NCBI RefSeq assembly: GCF_900119085.1
Contig: NZ_FPIQ01000019.1
Coordinates: forward strand, 3,253 to 59,128
DNA length: 55,876 nucleotides
Reading direction: 5' to 3'
From: Nitrosovibrio sp. Nv17
GTDB taxonomy: Bacteria > Pseudomonadota > Gammaproteobacteria > Burkholderiales > Nitrosomonadaceae
In this document: positions 7,936 through 17,365 of the stretch, piece by piece
Numbering within the stretch: the stretch's first letter is position 1
Layout: each line of letters begins with the position of its first letter
Program-made: the position numbers and the translations under genes
Notes under the pieces: generated by a model
Seen by the model: the letters and a program-made list of their open reading frames with translations, nothing else
Databases searched by the model: none
What the model was told of the DNA's origin: nothing

Positions 7936-9102
7936 CTAGGGCCTCCCGGCGGAAACGGCGAACGGCAGTTCCGCCTGGCTGGGCGGATCGAAGCCCGCAC
8001 GCAGATCGCTGCCGCAGACCAACCCCCCGACCCGCACTCCCAGCAGGCGCAGCCTGCGATCCAGCGGCACCCGCCGCAGGCACTCCTCCGCTGCGCGGCG
8101 GATGGCGGCGGCATCGGCCGTAGGGCCGGGCAGCGTGAGATCCCGAGTGACGGTGCGGAAATCGGCATACCGCAGCTTGATGCCGATGGTGCGCCCGAGG
8201 TAGTCCCGGCGCTGGAGATCGCGCGCCACCTGCACGCACAGCGCCGTGAAGATCTCGCCCAGGATAGCGCGGTCATGGCGTGCGTGCAGGTCGCGATCGA
8301 AGGTGGTCTCGCGGCTGAACGACTTGCGCTGCGCATCCGTAACCACCGGGCGCGCGTCGATTCCGTGCGAGGCCTCCTGCAGCCAGTGGACGTATCCGGG
8401 GCTGAAGTGCCGCGCCAGGAAATGCGGATCGGCGCCCGCCAGGCCGCCGATGGTGGCGATGCCCAGTTCCCCGAGCCTGGCCGCCGCCTTGGGGCCGATG
8501 CCGTTGATTTTCCTCACCGGCAGCGGCCAGATGCGCCGCGGGACATCCTCCGGCGCCAGGAGGGTGAGGCCGTCCGGCTTGTCGAGATCCGAGGCGATCT
8601 TCGACAGCAGCTTGTTGGGCGTAATGCCGATGGAGCAGGACAGTCCCGTGGCCGCCCGCACCGCCTGCTTGATGCGCCGCCCCAGCGGCAGCGCCTCCTC
8701 CGACAGGTCACTCAGGTCGGCGTAGATCTCGTCGATGCCGCGATCCTCGATGCGCGGGGCGATGCCCGCCACGGCGGCCTTGAACAGATTCGAATGGTGG
8801 CGGTAGGCGGCGAAGTCGGCGGGCAGGAGGATCGCCTCCGGCGCCAGCGCCGCCGCCTTCATGAGGCCCATTCCGGAAGAGACGCCGAACGCCCGGGCCT
8901 CATAGGTGGCGGTGGTGACCACGCCGCGTCCCGCGTAGTCCCGCAGGCGCGGGAAGGCCCATCCGCCCTCCCGCCGCGGCGCCGGCCGCCGCTCATTGCG
9001 CCCGCCGACCACGACGGGCGCCCCGCGCAGCCCGGGATAGCGCAGCAGCTCGACCGACGCATAGAACGCGTCCATGTCGAGATGGGCGATGCGCCGCGTC
9101 AT
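7936..9102 (-). CDS. dinB: DNA polymerase IV (Y family)
   Basis: 388 aa error-prone translesion polymerase. Catalytic acidic residues are D9 (HLDMDAFYAS) and D124-E125 (GIDEIYADL). YEARAFGVSSGM near 67-78 is the conserved fingers motif, and SIGITPNKLLSKIASD precedes the helix-hairpin-helix thumb. About 20 extra residues (near 36-57, ending FPRLRDYAGRG) match an insertion common in betaproteobacterial DinB. The start is ATG at 9102: the frame stays open much further upstream but that part overlaps the ybbP-like gene and has no DinB content. Last gene of the ybbA-RND-ybbP run, 41 bp after it. Confidence 0.95.
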   Translation of the reverse strand: MTRRIAHLDMDAFYASVELLRYPGLRGAPVVVGGRNERRPAPRREGGWAFPRLRDYAGRGVVTTATYEARAFGVSSGMGLMKAAALAPEAILLPADFAAYRHHSNLFKAAVAGIAPRIEDRGIDEIYADLSDLSEEALPLGRRIKQAVRAATGLSCSIGITPNKLLSKIASDLDKPDGLTLLAPEDVPRRIWPLPVRKINGIGPKAAARLGELGIATIGGLAGADPHFLARHFSPGYVHWLQEASHGIDARPVVTDAQRKSFSRETTFDRDLHARHDRAILGEIFTALCVQVARDLQRRDYLGRTIGIKLRYADFRTVTRDLTLPGPTADAAAIRRAAEECLRRVPLDRRLRLLGVRVGGLVCGSDLRAGFDPPSQAELPFAVSAGRP

Positions 9103-9143
9103 CCCGCCTGCCCGAAATGCGCCTGGCATGGCCTCATGGCGCT

Positions 9144-11648
9144 TCAGAGCCGGCGCAGCACCACCAGGGGCGGAGTCGACAGCACGGAGCGCGTTCCCAT
9201 GAGTCCGGCAAGCATGACGCCCGCCATGCCCGCGAACACGCCGATCAACCCTATCCAGGGATTGGGCGTATAGGGCAGGTTCAGTGCGTATTCGCTGATG
9301 ACATAGCCCAGCGCGCTGGCGCCGGCGGCGGCGAACAGCCCGGCCAGGCCGCCGAGCACGGCGAATTCCGCGGCCCAGGCGCGCGCGAGCTGGCCGCGCC
9401 GCGCGCCCAGGGTGCGGAAAATGGCGGCTTCGTGGATGCGCTCGTCCTGGGTGGAGGCGATCGCGGCATACAGCACCGCCAGGCCCGCCATGAGGGTGAA
9501 CAGGAACACGAACTCGATCGCGCGGGTCACCTGCCCGATCATCTTGTGGACCTGGGCGATGATGGTCGCCACGTCGATCACCAGCAGATTCGGGAACGCC
9601 TTGGCCAGCTTGTTCGCCACGTCCATGTGCGCCGGCGGCATGTAGAAGCTGGTGATGTAGGTCGCCGGGTATGCTTCCAGCACGCCCGGCGGCGTCAGCA
9701 CGAAGAAATTCACGCGGAACGTATCCCAGTTCACCTTCCTCAGGCTGGTGATGGTGGCGGAAAGCGAGGATCCTGCGATATCGTAGGTCAGGGTGTCGCC
9801 CAGGCCCACGCCCACCCGCCTGGCGATGCCCTCCTCCATCGACATCACCGCCCTGCCCGCGTCCGAGCCGTTCCACCAGTGGCCTTCCACGATCTGGTTG
9901 TCATCCTGCATCTCCTGTGCCCACGACAGGTTGAACTCGCGCTCGATCTGCCGCCGCGCCTGGATGTCGGCATAGTCTTCGGTGACGATGGGATTGCCGT
10001 TGATCGCCGTCAGGCGCCCGCGCACCATGGGGAAGATCGGGGGACGCTCGAGGCCGTGCTGGTCGAAGAATGCGGCCAGCGGCTCCAGCTGGTCCTGCTG
10101 GATGTTGACCAGGAAATGATCGGGCGCGTCCGGCGGCAGGCTGCTGCGCCAGTTCTGCAGCAGGTCGTCGCGGATCAGCGTCAGCGCCAGCAGCGCCATC
10201 AGCCCCAGCCCCAGCGCCACCGCCTGCACCACGCTGGCGGCGGCGCGCCGCCGGATGCTGGCCAGGCCGTAGCGCAGCGCCCCGCCCGTCTGGCTGCGCA
10301 TGCGCGCCAGCCCCCTGATCAGCAGCAGGCCCAGCATGCCGAACACGCCGACCGCCGCCACGAATCCACCCATCACGGAAATCCCCAGGCGCACGTCGTC
10401 GGCCTTCCATACGAACAACAGCGTGAGTGCCGCCAGCCCCAGCGCATAGCCTGCCAGGCTGTGGCTGTTGCTCGTGCCGATGTCGCGCCGCAGCACGCGC
10501 AGCGCCGGCACGCTGCGCAGGTTGATCAGCGGCGGGAGCGCAAAGCCGATGAGCAGCACCATTCCGGTCAGCAGCCCGTGCACGCCGGGCCAGATGCCCG
10601 GCGCGGGCAGCTCCGTCTCCACCATCTCGGCCAGCCACAGCGCCAGCACCTCCTGCGAAAAAAAGCCGAGCAGGCAGCCGGTCCCGCTGGCGACCAGCCC
10701 CAGCACGCTGAAGTGCAGGAGATAGAGTCCCAGTATCGCCGCCTGGCTGGCCCCCAGGCAGCGCATCACGGCGCATCCGTCCAGGTGGCGCTGGGTGAAG
10801 CGCCGTACCGCGAGCGCAGCGGCGGCCGCCGCCAGCACCACGCTCGCCAGGGCAGCAAGGCTCAGGAATTTCTCCGCACGCTCCAGCGCCGACTTGATTT
10901 CGGGACGGGCGTCGCGGATGCCCTCGATGCGCTCCCCCAATGCCAGGCGCGGCTGCGCCCAGGCCCTGAAGTTCTCCACCGCGCCGTCCTCGCCCGCCAC
11001 CAGCAGGCGGTAGCCCACCCGGCTGCCCTGCTGGATCAGGCCGGTCGCGGGCAAATCCGCCGCGTTGATCAGTACCCGGGGCCGCAGATTGATGAAGCCG
11101 ATCGAATGGTCCGGCTCCTCGGTGATCAATGCATCCACGGTGAAGCGCGTCGCGCCCAGCTCGATGCTGTCGCCTTGCCGCAGCGCCATCTGCGCCATGA
11201 GCTTCTCGTCCACCCACGCCGATCCCGAGGGAGGAATCGCGCCCGCGACCCGGTCGGGGCGGAGGCCCTGCACCTGGCCGAACTCGCCGCTGACGCGCAG
11301 GTCCCCGCGCAGGGGATAGCCTTCGGTCACCGCCTTGATCTCGGTCAGCTGGCTGTTCTCGTCCTTCACGGCCATGCTGGGGAACCTGGCCGCGGTGGAC
11401 ACCGCCAGCCCGCGCCGCAACGCCTCTTCGCGAAAGCCCGGCGCCAGCGGATGGTCCGAGTGGATGATCAGATCCGCCCCCAGCAGCTGGTTGCCCTGGC
11501 GGGAAAGCGCCGCCTGGACACGATCGGCGAAGAACCCCACGGTGGTCATGCCGCCCACGGCGATCACCAGCGCGAAGCCCAGCACGCGCAATTCTCCCGC
11601 GCGCCAGTCGCGGCGCAGCATCCTCAGCGACAGCCTGACCAGGTTCAT
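9144..11648 (-). CDS. ybbP: YbbP-like ABC permease (FtsX/MacB family)
   Basis: 834 aa. An N-terminal membrane helix (about 22-42) is followed by a large periplasmic domain, then two FtsX-type bundles (about 250-420 and about 710-830) with extra helices between. This matches YbbP of Escherichia coli, the permease partner of the YbbA ATPase. The substrate is unknown; a link to lipid or lipoprotein handling is suggested for the family and by the nearby tesA. In E. coli ybbA and ybbP are adjacent. Here an RND pump and its fusion protein stand between them. It starts 22 bp after the RND gene. Confidence 0.88.
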   Translation of the reverse strand: MNLVRLSLRMLRRDWRAGELRVLGFALVIAVGGMTTVGFFADRVQAALSRQGNQLLGADLIIHSDHPLAPGFREEALRRGLAVSTAARFPSMAVKDENSQLTEIKAVTEGYPLRGDLRVSGEFGQVQGLRPDRVAGAIPPSGSAWVDEKLMAQMALRQGDSIELGATRFTVDALITEEPDHSIGFINLRPRVLINAADLPATGLIQQGSRVGYRLLVAGEDGAVENFRAWAQPRLALGERIEGIRDARPEIKSALERAEKFLSLAALASVVLAAAAAALAVRRFTQRHLDGCAVMRCLGASQAAILGLYLLHFSVLGLVASGTGCLLGFFSQEVLALWLAEMVETELPAPGIWPGVHGLLTGMVLLIGFALPPLINLRSVPALRVLRRDIGTSNSHSLAGYALGLAALTLLFVWKADDVRLGISVMGGFVAAVGVFGMLGLLLIRGLARMRSQTGGALRYGLASIRRRAAASVVQAVALGLGLMALLALTLIRDDLLQNWRSSLPPDAPDHFLVNIQQDQLEPLAAFFDQHGLERPPIFPMVRGRLTAINGNPIVTEDYADIQARRQIEREFNLSWAQEMQDDNQIVEGHWWNGSDAGRAVMSMEEGIARRVGVGLGDTLTYDIAGSSLSATITSLRKVNWDTFRVNFFVLTPPGVLEAYPATYITSFYMPPAHMDVANKLAKAFPNLLVIDVATIIAQVHKMIGQVTRAIEFVFLFTLMAGLAVLYAAIASTQDERIHEAAIFRTLGARRGQLARAWAAEFAVLGGLAGLFAAAGASALGYVISEYALNLPYTPNPWIGLIGVFAGMAGVMLAGLMGTRSVLSTPPLVVLRRL

Positions 11649-11670
11649 GATGGATTCCCCAGTGCGCCCG

Positions 11671-14600
11671 TCATGCTCCCTCCCGTCCGCGGCCGCCCTC
11701 GTCCTGCCGGAAATCCGGATCCGTCTCCAGCTTGAGCGGCCCCGTGCCGGAGAAGCGATCCAGGTAGAGATAGATCACCGGGGTGATGAACAGCGTGATG
11801 ACCTGGGAGAACAGCAGCCCCCCCACCACGGCGAGCCCCAGGGGCTGGCGCACCTCGGCCCCCGCGCCCAGGCCCAGGGCGATCGGCAGCGCGCCCATCA
11901 GCGCCGCCAGCGTGGTCATCATGATCGGCCTGAAGCGCAGCAGGCAGGCCGTGCGGATCGCCTCGAACGGCGCCATGCCGCCGTCACGCTGCGCCTCAAG
12001 CGCGAAGTCGATCATCATGATGGCGTTCTTCTTGACGATGCCGATCAGCATCAGGATGCCGATCATGGCGATCACCGAGAGCTCGATGCCGAACAGCCAC
12101 AGCATCGCCAGCGCACCCACGGCCGCGGAGGGCAGGCCCGACAGGATGGTGAGCGGATGGATGTAGCTTTCGTAGAGCACGCCGAGCAGCACGTAGATGA
12201 CCAGCAGTGCCGCCACGATCAGCACCACCTGGCTGGTCTGCGTGGACTCGAACGCCGCCGCGTCGCCGGCGTAGCTGGTGAGTATGCTGGCCGGCAGGCT
12301 CAATTCGCGCTTGAACTGCTCGATGCGCGCCGAGGCCTCGCCCAGGGCGGCGCCGGGAGCCAGGTTGAACGAGACGGTGACGGCCTCCAGCTGCCCGGCA
12401 TGGTTGATCGCGAGCGGCCCGACCTCGCGCCGCACCGAGGCGACGCTCGACAGCGGCACCAGTGCGCCGTTGCGGGCGCGCAGGTAGATCTTGCCGAAGG
12501 CGGTCTCGTCGGCACGATCCTCGTCGGCCATCTGCAGGATGACCTGGTACTGGTCGATCGAGGTGAAGATGGTGGAGACCTGGCGCTCGCCGAACGCGCT
12601 GTAGAGCGCGGAGCGGATATCCGCGATCTGCACCCCCAGCAGGTTGGCCTTGTCGCGGTCGACGGCGAGCACCGCCTGCAGCCCCTTCAGCTGCGAGTCG
12701 CTGGTGACGTCCTGGAAGATGGCGTCCTGGCGCATGCGCGCCATGAGCGACTCCGACACGCCGTACAGCTCTCCGGAATGGACGCTGCGCAGGACATACT
12801 GGTAGCGGCTCTTGCTGAGGCGGCCGCCCAGCCTGAGATTCTGCAGGGAATTGATGAAAATGCTGACACCGGGCATGGCGCCCACCTCGCGCCGCAGTTC
12901 CCCGATGACCTCCGTCATGGAGGCGCGCTCGCCGCGCGGCTTCAGTGTCATGAACAGGCGTGCGCTATGGCTGTCGCTGGCGTAGACGTTGAGCGTATGC
13001 ACCGCGGGATTGGCGCGTATGACGCCGTCGACGCGCAGCAGGAGCTCGGACATGGCCGGAAACGAAATGTCCTCCACCGCGTCCACCGTGATCAGCGCCT
13101 GTCCCGTGTCCTCGTCGGGAAAGAATCCCTTGGGCAATATCATGAACAGCAGGCCGCTGGCGACGAAGGTTCCCACGGCGATCGCCAGCACCAGGCGGCG
13201 ATGGCGCAGCGCCTGGTCGAGGACGCGCTCGTAGATGCCCATGAGCCAGGCGAATCCGCGTTCGAACCATTCGGTCCACCGCAGGCTGCCGGCCTCGGAT
13301 TCATGCCCGACGACGTAGCGGCTGGTCATCATCGGCACCAGCGTCAGGGACACCACCGCCGACATCATGACGGCGATGCCCACGACCGCGGCAAACTCGT
13401 GGAACAGCAGGCCGATCACGCCGGGCATGAAGAATATCGGGATGAACACGGCGACCAGCGACAGGGAGATGGACATGATGGTGAAGCTCACTTCGCGGGA
13501 GCCGTCCAGTGCCGCCCGCAGCGGGGATTTGCCCAGTTCCATGTGGCGCACGATGTTCTCCAGCATGACGATGGCATCGTCCACCACCAGCCCGACCGCA
13601 AGCGTGATGGCGAGCAGCGAGATGTTGTCCAGGCTGTAGCCGAGGGCCCGCATCATCGCGACCGTCCCGAGCAGGGAAATGGGCAGGGACAATGCCGGGA
13701 TCAGGGTGGCGGAGGCCTTGCGCAGGAACAGGAAGATCACCAGCAGCACCAGCACGATGGTGATGCCCAGGGTGACCTGCACGTCGTGTATCGACTCGCG
13801 GATCGACACCGAGCGGTCGCTGTACAGCCGGAGCTGGACGGACGACGGCATCTGCTCGACCAGTTCCGGCAGGATCGCCTTGATGGTATCCACGGTCGCC
13901 ACCGTGTTGGCGCCCGGCTGGCGCTCCACCGCCAGGGTGATGGCGCGCTCGCCGTTGACCCAGCTCGCGGTCTTGATGGACTCCACGCTGTCTTCCACGT
14001 CCGCCACTTCCGACAGCCGCACCGGATTGCCGCTGGGAGAGGTCGCGACGATCAGCTGCGCGAACTCGGCGGCGCTGGCGAGCTGGCGGTTGGCCTGGAT
14101 GGTCAGGCTCTGGCGCGGGCCGTCGAGCGTGCCCACGGGCGTGTTGACGTTGGCGCTGCGCAGCGCGCCGGCGACGTCGTCCAGTGTCAGGTTGCGCACC
14201 GCGAGCGCCTCCGCGTTCACGCGCACGCGCACGGCATATTTCTTCTGCCCCCTGATCTGGACCTGCGCGACGCCCATGATCGTCGAGAGCGTGGGCGCGA
14301 TGAGATCCTCGGCGTAGCGGTTCAGGTCGAACAGGGACATCGACGGCGAGGTCAGGGCCAGGTAGACGATGGGCGCCTCCGCGGGATTGACCTTGCGGTA
14401 GGAAGGCGGCGTCGTCATCTCGATCGGCAGGGATCGCTGGGCGCGCAGCAGCGCCGCCTGCACGTCCACCGATGCGCTGTCGATGTCGCGATCCTGCTCG
14501 AATTCCAGCGCGATCTCGGTGTTGCCCAGCCGGCTGGTCGAACTGATCACGGCAAGCCCCGGAATGGTGGAGAACTGCCGCTCGAGCGGGGTGGCCACGG

Positions 14601-14784
14601 AGGACGCCATGGTCTCGGGACTCGCGCCCGGAAGCAGGGCGGTGACCGTGATGGTGGGGGTATCGTAGCTGGGAAGCGCGGCGATGGGCAGGCCGCCGTA
14701 GGCGATGACGCCGGCGATGACGGAGGAAAGCGACAGCAGCACCGTCATCACCGGACGGCAGATGCACAGTTCGGGCAGGTTCAT
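11671..14784 (-). CDS. RND efflux pump, inner-membrane subunit (MdtB/MdtC-like)
   Basis: 1037 aa, full AcrB-family length, with 12 expected membrane helices and two large periplasmic loops. The proton-relay aspartates are in GLVVDDAIVMLENIVRHM (near 400-415). The sequence is closest in feel to the MdtB/MdtC/MuxB branch that exports drugs, bile salts or siderophores. Its ATG shares one base with the stop of the fusion-protein gene upstream (TGATG), so translation is coupled. No outer-membrane factor is encoded in this operon; the pump presumably recruits one from elsewhere. Confidence 0.93.
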   Translation of the reverse strand: MNLPELCICRPVMTVLLSLSSVIAGVIAYGGLPIAALPSYDTPTITVTALLPGASPETMASSVATPLERQFSTIPGLAVISSTSRLGNTEIALEFEQDRDIDSASVDVQAALLRAQRSLPIEMTTPPSYRKVNPAEAPIVYLALTSPSMSLFDLNRYAEDLIAPTLSTIMGVAQVQIRGQKKYAVRVRVNAEALAVRNLTLDDVAGALRSANVNTPVGTLDGPRQSLTIQANRQLASAAEFAQLIVATSPSGNPVRLSEVADVEDSVESIKTASWVNGERAITLAVERQPGANTVATVDTIKAILPELVEQMPSSVQLRLYSDRSVSIRESIHDVQVTLGITIVLVLLVIFLFLRKASATLIPALSLPISLLGTVAMMRALGYSLDNISLLAITLAVGLVVDDAIVMLENIVRHMELGKSPLRAALDGSREVSFTIMSISLSLVAVFIPIFFMPGVIGLLFHEFAAVVGIAVMMSAVVSLTLVPMMTSRYVVGHESEAGSLRWTEWFERGFAWLMGIYERVLDQALRHRRLVLAIAVGTFVASGLLFMILPKGFFPDEDTGQALITVDAVEDISFPAMSELLLRVDGVIRANPAVHTLNVYASDSHSARLFMTLKPRGERASMTEVIGELRREVGAMPGVSIFINSLQNLRLGGRLSKSRYQYVLRSVHSGELYGVSESLMARMRQDAIFQDVTSDSQLKGLQAVLAVDRDKANLLGVQIADIRSALYSAFGERQVSTIFTSIDQYQVILQMADEDRADETAFGKIYLRARNGALVPLSSVASVRREVGPLAINHAGQLEAVTVSFNLAPGAALGEASARIEQFKRELSLPASILTSYAGDAAAFESTQTSQVVLIVAALLVIYVLLGVLYESYIHPLTILSGLPSAAVGALAMLWLFGIELSVIAMIGILMLIGIVKKNAIMMIDFALEAQRDGGMAPFEAIRTACLLRFRPIMMTTLAALMGALPIALGLGAGAEVRQPLGLAVVGGLLFSQVITLFITPVIYLYLDRFSGTGPLKLETDPDFRQDEGGRGREGA

Positions 14785-15995
14785 CAGCCACCCGCCGGAG
14801 CGTGCGCCGCCGGACCCGCCCCGGCCGCCCGGCCCCGCGGATCGCTTTCCGTCACGAGATTTCCCGGCTTGAGGTTCTGCGCGCCTTCGACCACCACGCG
14901 CATGCCCGACGCCAGGCCTTCCCCCTCGATCACGGCGATCCCGTCCTGCACCAGGCGCACCGCCGTCGCCACCGCTTCCACCGTGCCGTCGCCGCGGATG
15001 GCGTAGACGAAGGTACGCTCCGGCCCGGTCTGCACCGCCTGCACCGGCACCTGGAGCGCGTCGGAGAATTGGCGCGGCGACAGTGTCACGCTGACGAACA
15101 TGCCGGGCCAGAGGTGCCTGTCCGCGTTCGGAAACTCGGCCTTGAGAACGATGGTGCCGCTCGCCGTGTCGACGACATTGTCCATGAATATCAGGTGGCC
15201 CTGGCGCGCCGGCTGTCCCTCGGCGCTCAGCGTCACGATCACCCTGCCCTTCGCCAGGGCCTGCTGCAGCGGCACGAACTCACGCTCCGGCAGGGTGAAG
15301 TTGACGTTGATCGGATCGACCTGCGTGATGGTCACCAGCGCATCGTTGGGTTGCACCAGGCTGCCCTGGTACACGGGAACCACGCCGGTGCGTCCGGAAA
15401 TGGGCGCGACGATCTCGCTGAAGCCGCGTGCGACACGGCTCGCGTCCAGCGAAGCCTCGTCCACGGAAAGCTGGGCGCGCAGGCCGTCCACCTGGTTCTC
15501 GGCCACTTCCAGCGCTGCCCGGGAAATGAAATTCTGCCTGAACAGCTCGCGCTGCCGCTCCAGGTTGCGTTCCGCGTTCAGCAGATCGGCGCGCGACCGG
15601 GCCAGCTGCCCCTGCATCCGGTTGAGATTGGCATCCTCGGTGCGCGCATCCAGAGAGAAGAGCTTCTGGCCTGCCTGCACATACTGCCCCTCCTGGATGT
15701 GCACCGCACGGATCATGGCGCTCAGCTGCGGCCGCACCACCACCATCTGCTGGGCCGATACGGTGCCGTTGGCCGCCAGCCTGACCGCCACGTCGCCGCG
15801 GGTGACCGCGGCGGCCACGACATGGATCGCGCCGTCCCTGCCGCCGTTGCGCTTGCCGTCCGCCACGGCGGAACGATGGTGCCAGTTCCAGGCGAGGACG
15901 AGCAGCGCGGCCAGTGCGACGCCTGCCAGGCCAAGGCCGATGCGCCGTCCGCTGCCCGCCGGCCTCTCCGGTGCGCCCTGCATCGGGTGGGTCAA
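14784..15995 (-). CDS. RND periplasmic adaptor (membrane-fusion protein, MdtA-like)
   Basis: 403 aa. A signal-anchor helix (about 20-40) is followed by a lipoyl-like half, an alpha-helical hairpin (about 115-190), the second lipoyl half and beta-barrel domains. The tail (about 390-403) is Gly/Ala/Pro-rich. It links the RND pump to an outer-membrane channel. The start is TTG at 15995 with GGAAGGG about 7 nt upstream, and the TTG overlaps the ybbA stop as TTGA. The ATG at 15983 is an alternative with poorer spacing. Confidence 0.9.
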   Translation of the reverse strand: MTHPMQGAPERPAGSGRRIGLGLAGVALAALLVLAWNWHHRSAVADGKRNGGRDGAIHVVAAAVTRGDVAVRLAANGTVSAQQMVVVRPQLSAMIRAVHIQEGQYVQAGQKLFSLDARTEDANLNRMQGQLARSRADLLNAERNLERQRELFRQNFISRAALEVAENQVDGLRAQLSVDEASLDASRVARGFSEIVAPISGRTGVVPVYQGSLVQPNDALVTITQVDPINVNFTLPEREFVPLQQALAKGRVIVTLSAEGQPARQGHLIFMDNVVDTASGTIVLKAEFPNADRHLWPGMFVSVTLSPRQFSDALQVPVQAVQTGPERTFVYAIRGDGTVEAVATAVRLVQDGIAVIEGEGLASGMRVVVEGAQNLKPGNLVTESDPRGRAAGAGPAAHAPAGG

Positions 15996-16678
15996 TCGAC
16001 GACCCTTCCCGCGGCAAGCCGTATGCGCGAGGCGCAGCGGGCGGACAAGGCCTCGTCATGGGTCACCAGGATCAGCGTCGTTCCAAGCTCACGGTTCAAT
16101 TCGAACATCAGCTCGATGATCTGTGCGCCCGTGGCGGAATCCAGGTTGCCGGTGGGCTCGTCGGCCAGCAGCAGCTGCGGCTGCGTGACGAATGCGCGCG
16201 CGATGGCGATGCGCTGCTGCTCGCCTCCCGACAGCTGCCGCGGATAGTGGGTCAGGCGCATGCCCAGTCCGACCCGCTGCAGCAGCTCGCGCGCCGCGGT
16301 CTGCGCATCTTGCGCCCCCATCAGCTCCAGCGGCAGCATCACGTTCTCCAGCGCCGTCAGCGCGGGCAGCAGCTGGAACGACTGGAACACGAAACCGAGA
16401 ATACGGCCGCGCAACGCCGCGCGCGCATCCTCGTCCAGCAGGAAGATGTCTTCCCCGCCGAGCTGCACCTTGCCGGTCGTGGGCACGTCCAGGCCCGCCA
16501 GCAGGCCCAGCAGGGTCGATTTTCCCGATCCCGACGCTCCCACCACGGCAACGGAATCGCCCGAATTTACTTTGAGATTGATGTCCTCCAGAATAGTCAG
16601 CTGATCGTCGCCGGTGCTGACGCACTTGGTCAGGGCGAAGGTCTGCACCACGGGCTTTCCAGTCGGGTCATCCACCAT
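15992..16678 (-). CDS. ybbA: YbbA-like ABC transporter ATPase
   Basis: 228 aa, LolD/MacB-type ATPase. Walker A is GASGSGKST, the signature is LSGGEQQRIAIARA and Walker B is LLADEPTGNLD. It should power the YbbP-like permease encoded two genes downstream. As in E. coli it is divergent from tesA, but here the two start codons overlap in CATG (16676-16679), leaving no intergenic promoter space. First gene of the five-gene minus-strand run ending in dinB. Confidence 0.92.
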   Translation of the reverse strand: MVDDPTGKPVVQTFALTKCVSTGDDQLTILEDINLKVNSGDSVAVVGASGSGKSTLLGLLAGLDVPTTGKVQLGGEDIFLLDEDARAALRGRILGFVFQSFQLLPALTALENVMLPLELMGAQDAQTAARELLQRVGLGMRLTHYPRQLSGGEQQRIAIARAFVTQPQLLLADEPTGNLDSATGAQIIELMFELNRELGTTLILVTHDEALSARCASRIRLAAGRVVD

Positions 16679-17327
16679 GAGATACTTCCACGCCTTTCTT
16701 CTCCATATGCTGCTTGCCGCGCTGTCCGTTCACGCCGGCATCGCCTCCGCATCCACCACCATCATGGTGTTCGGCGACAGCCTGTCGGCCGGATACGGGT
16801 TGCCGCAGGAAGCGGGCTGGGTCAGCCTGCTGCAAAAAAAGCTCCCCGCGCGCCCGCCCACCCGCCTGGTCAACGCCAGCATGAGCGGCGAAACCGCGGC
16901 AGGCGGACGTGCCCGCATCGAACAGGCGCTCAGGACCCATCGTCCGGACATCGTCATTCTCGAGCTTGGGGGCAATGACGGATTACGCGGCGCATCCATC
17001 GGTTCCATCCACGACAATCTGGAGGCGATCATCGAGGCCTGTCTGCGAACGGGTGCTGCGGTGCTGCTGACGGGAATGCAGCTGCCGCCCAATTATGGCA
17101 TAGCATACACGCAAAAGTTTCAGGATATTTACGCGCAGCTGGCGGCTCGCCACCGGCTCAAACTGGTGCCTTTCCTGCTGGACGGCTTCGGCGACCGGCG
17201 CGAGTTTTTTCAGGCGGATGGAATACATCCGAACGCGCAGGCGCAGCACAGGATCGTGGAAAACGTGTGGAAGGTGCTGCAGACGATGCTGGGACCGCGC
17301 CCCACCATCGCGAGCGGGCATGACTGA
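16677..17327 (+). CDS. tesA: TesA-type GDSL esterase (lysophospholipase/thioesterase)
   Basis: 216 aa with a signal peptide (about 1-24, MRYFHAFLLHMLLAALSVHAG), so periplasmic. SGNH motifs are all present: GDSLSAGYG with the nucleophile Ser, the Gly of block II, GGNDGLRG with the oxyanion Asn, and DGIHPN with catalytic Asp and His. The family hydrolyses acyl-CoA, lysophospholipid and ester substrates. The ATG at 16677 overlaps the divergent ybbA start by two bases. The in-frame ATG ten codons later could also be used, since it would still give a short signal peptide. Confidence 0.92.
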   Translation: MRYFHAFLLHMLLAALSVHAGIASASTTIMVFGDSLSAGYGLPQEAGWVSLLQKKLPARPPTRLVNASMSGETAAGGRARIEQALRTHRPDIVILELGGNDGLRGASIGSIHDNLEAIIEACLRTGAAVLLTGMQLPPNYGIAYTQKFQDIYAQLAARHRLKLVPFLLDGFGDRREFFQADGIHPNAQAQHRIVENVWKVLQTMLGPRPTIASGHD

Positions 17328-17365
17328 TCAGATGCCGGCCTCCTTGCGAACCGCCGGCAACCCGG

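Noticed and set aside
9103-9876. 258-residue N-terminal extension of DinB
   Set aside because: It lies wholly inside the ybbP-like gene in another frame and has no polymerase content; DinB begins at the HLDMDAFYAS segment.
9117-11735. 872-codon plus-strand open frame
   Set aside because: Antisense shadow of the ybbP-like gene; no domain, composition dominated by His/Gln/Arg.
11335-15006. 1223-codon plus-strand open frame
   Set aside because: Antisense shadow of the RND pump gene, with no recognisable motif.
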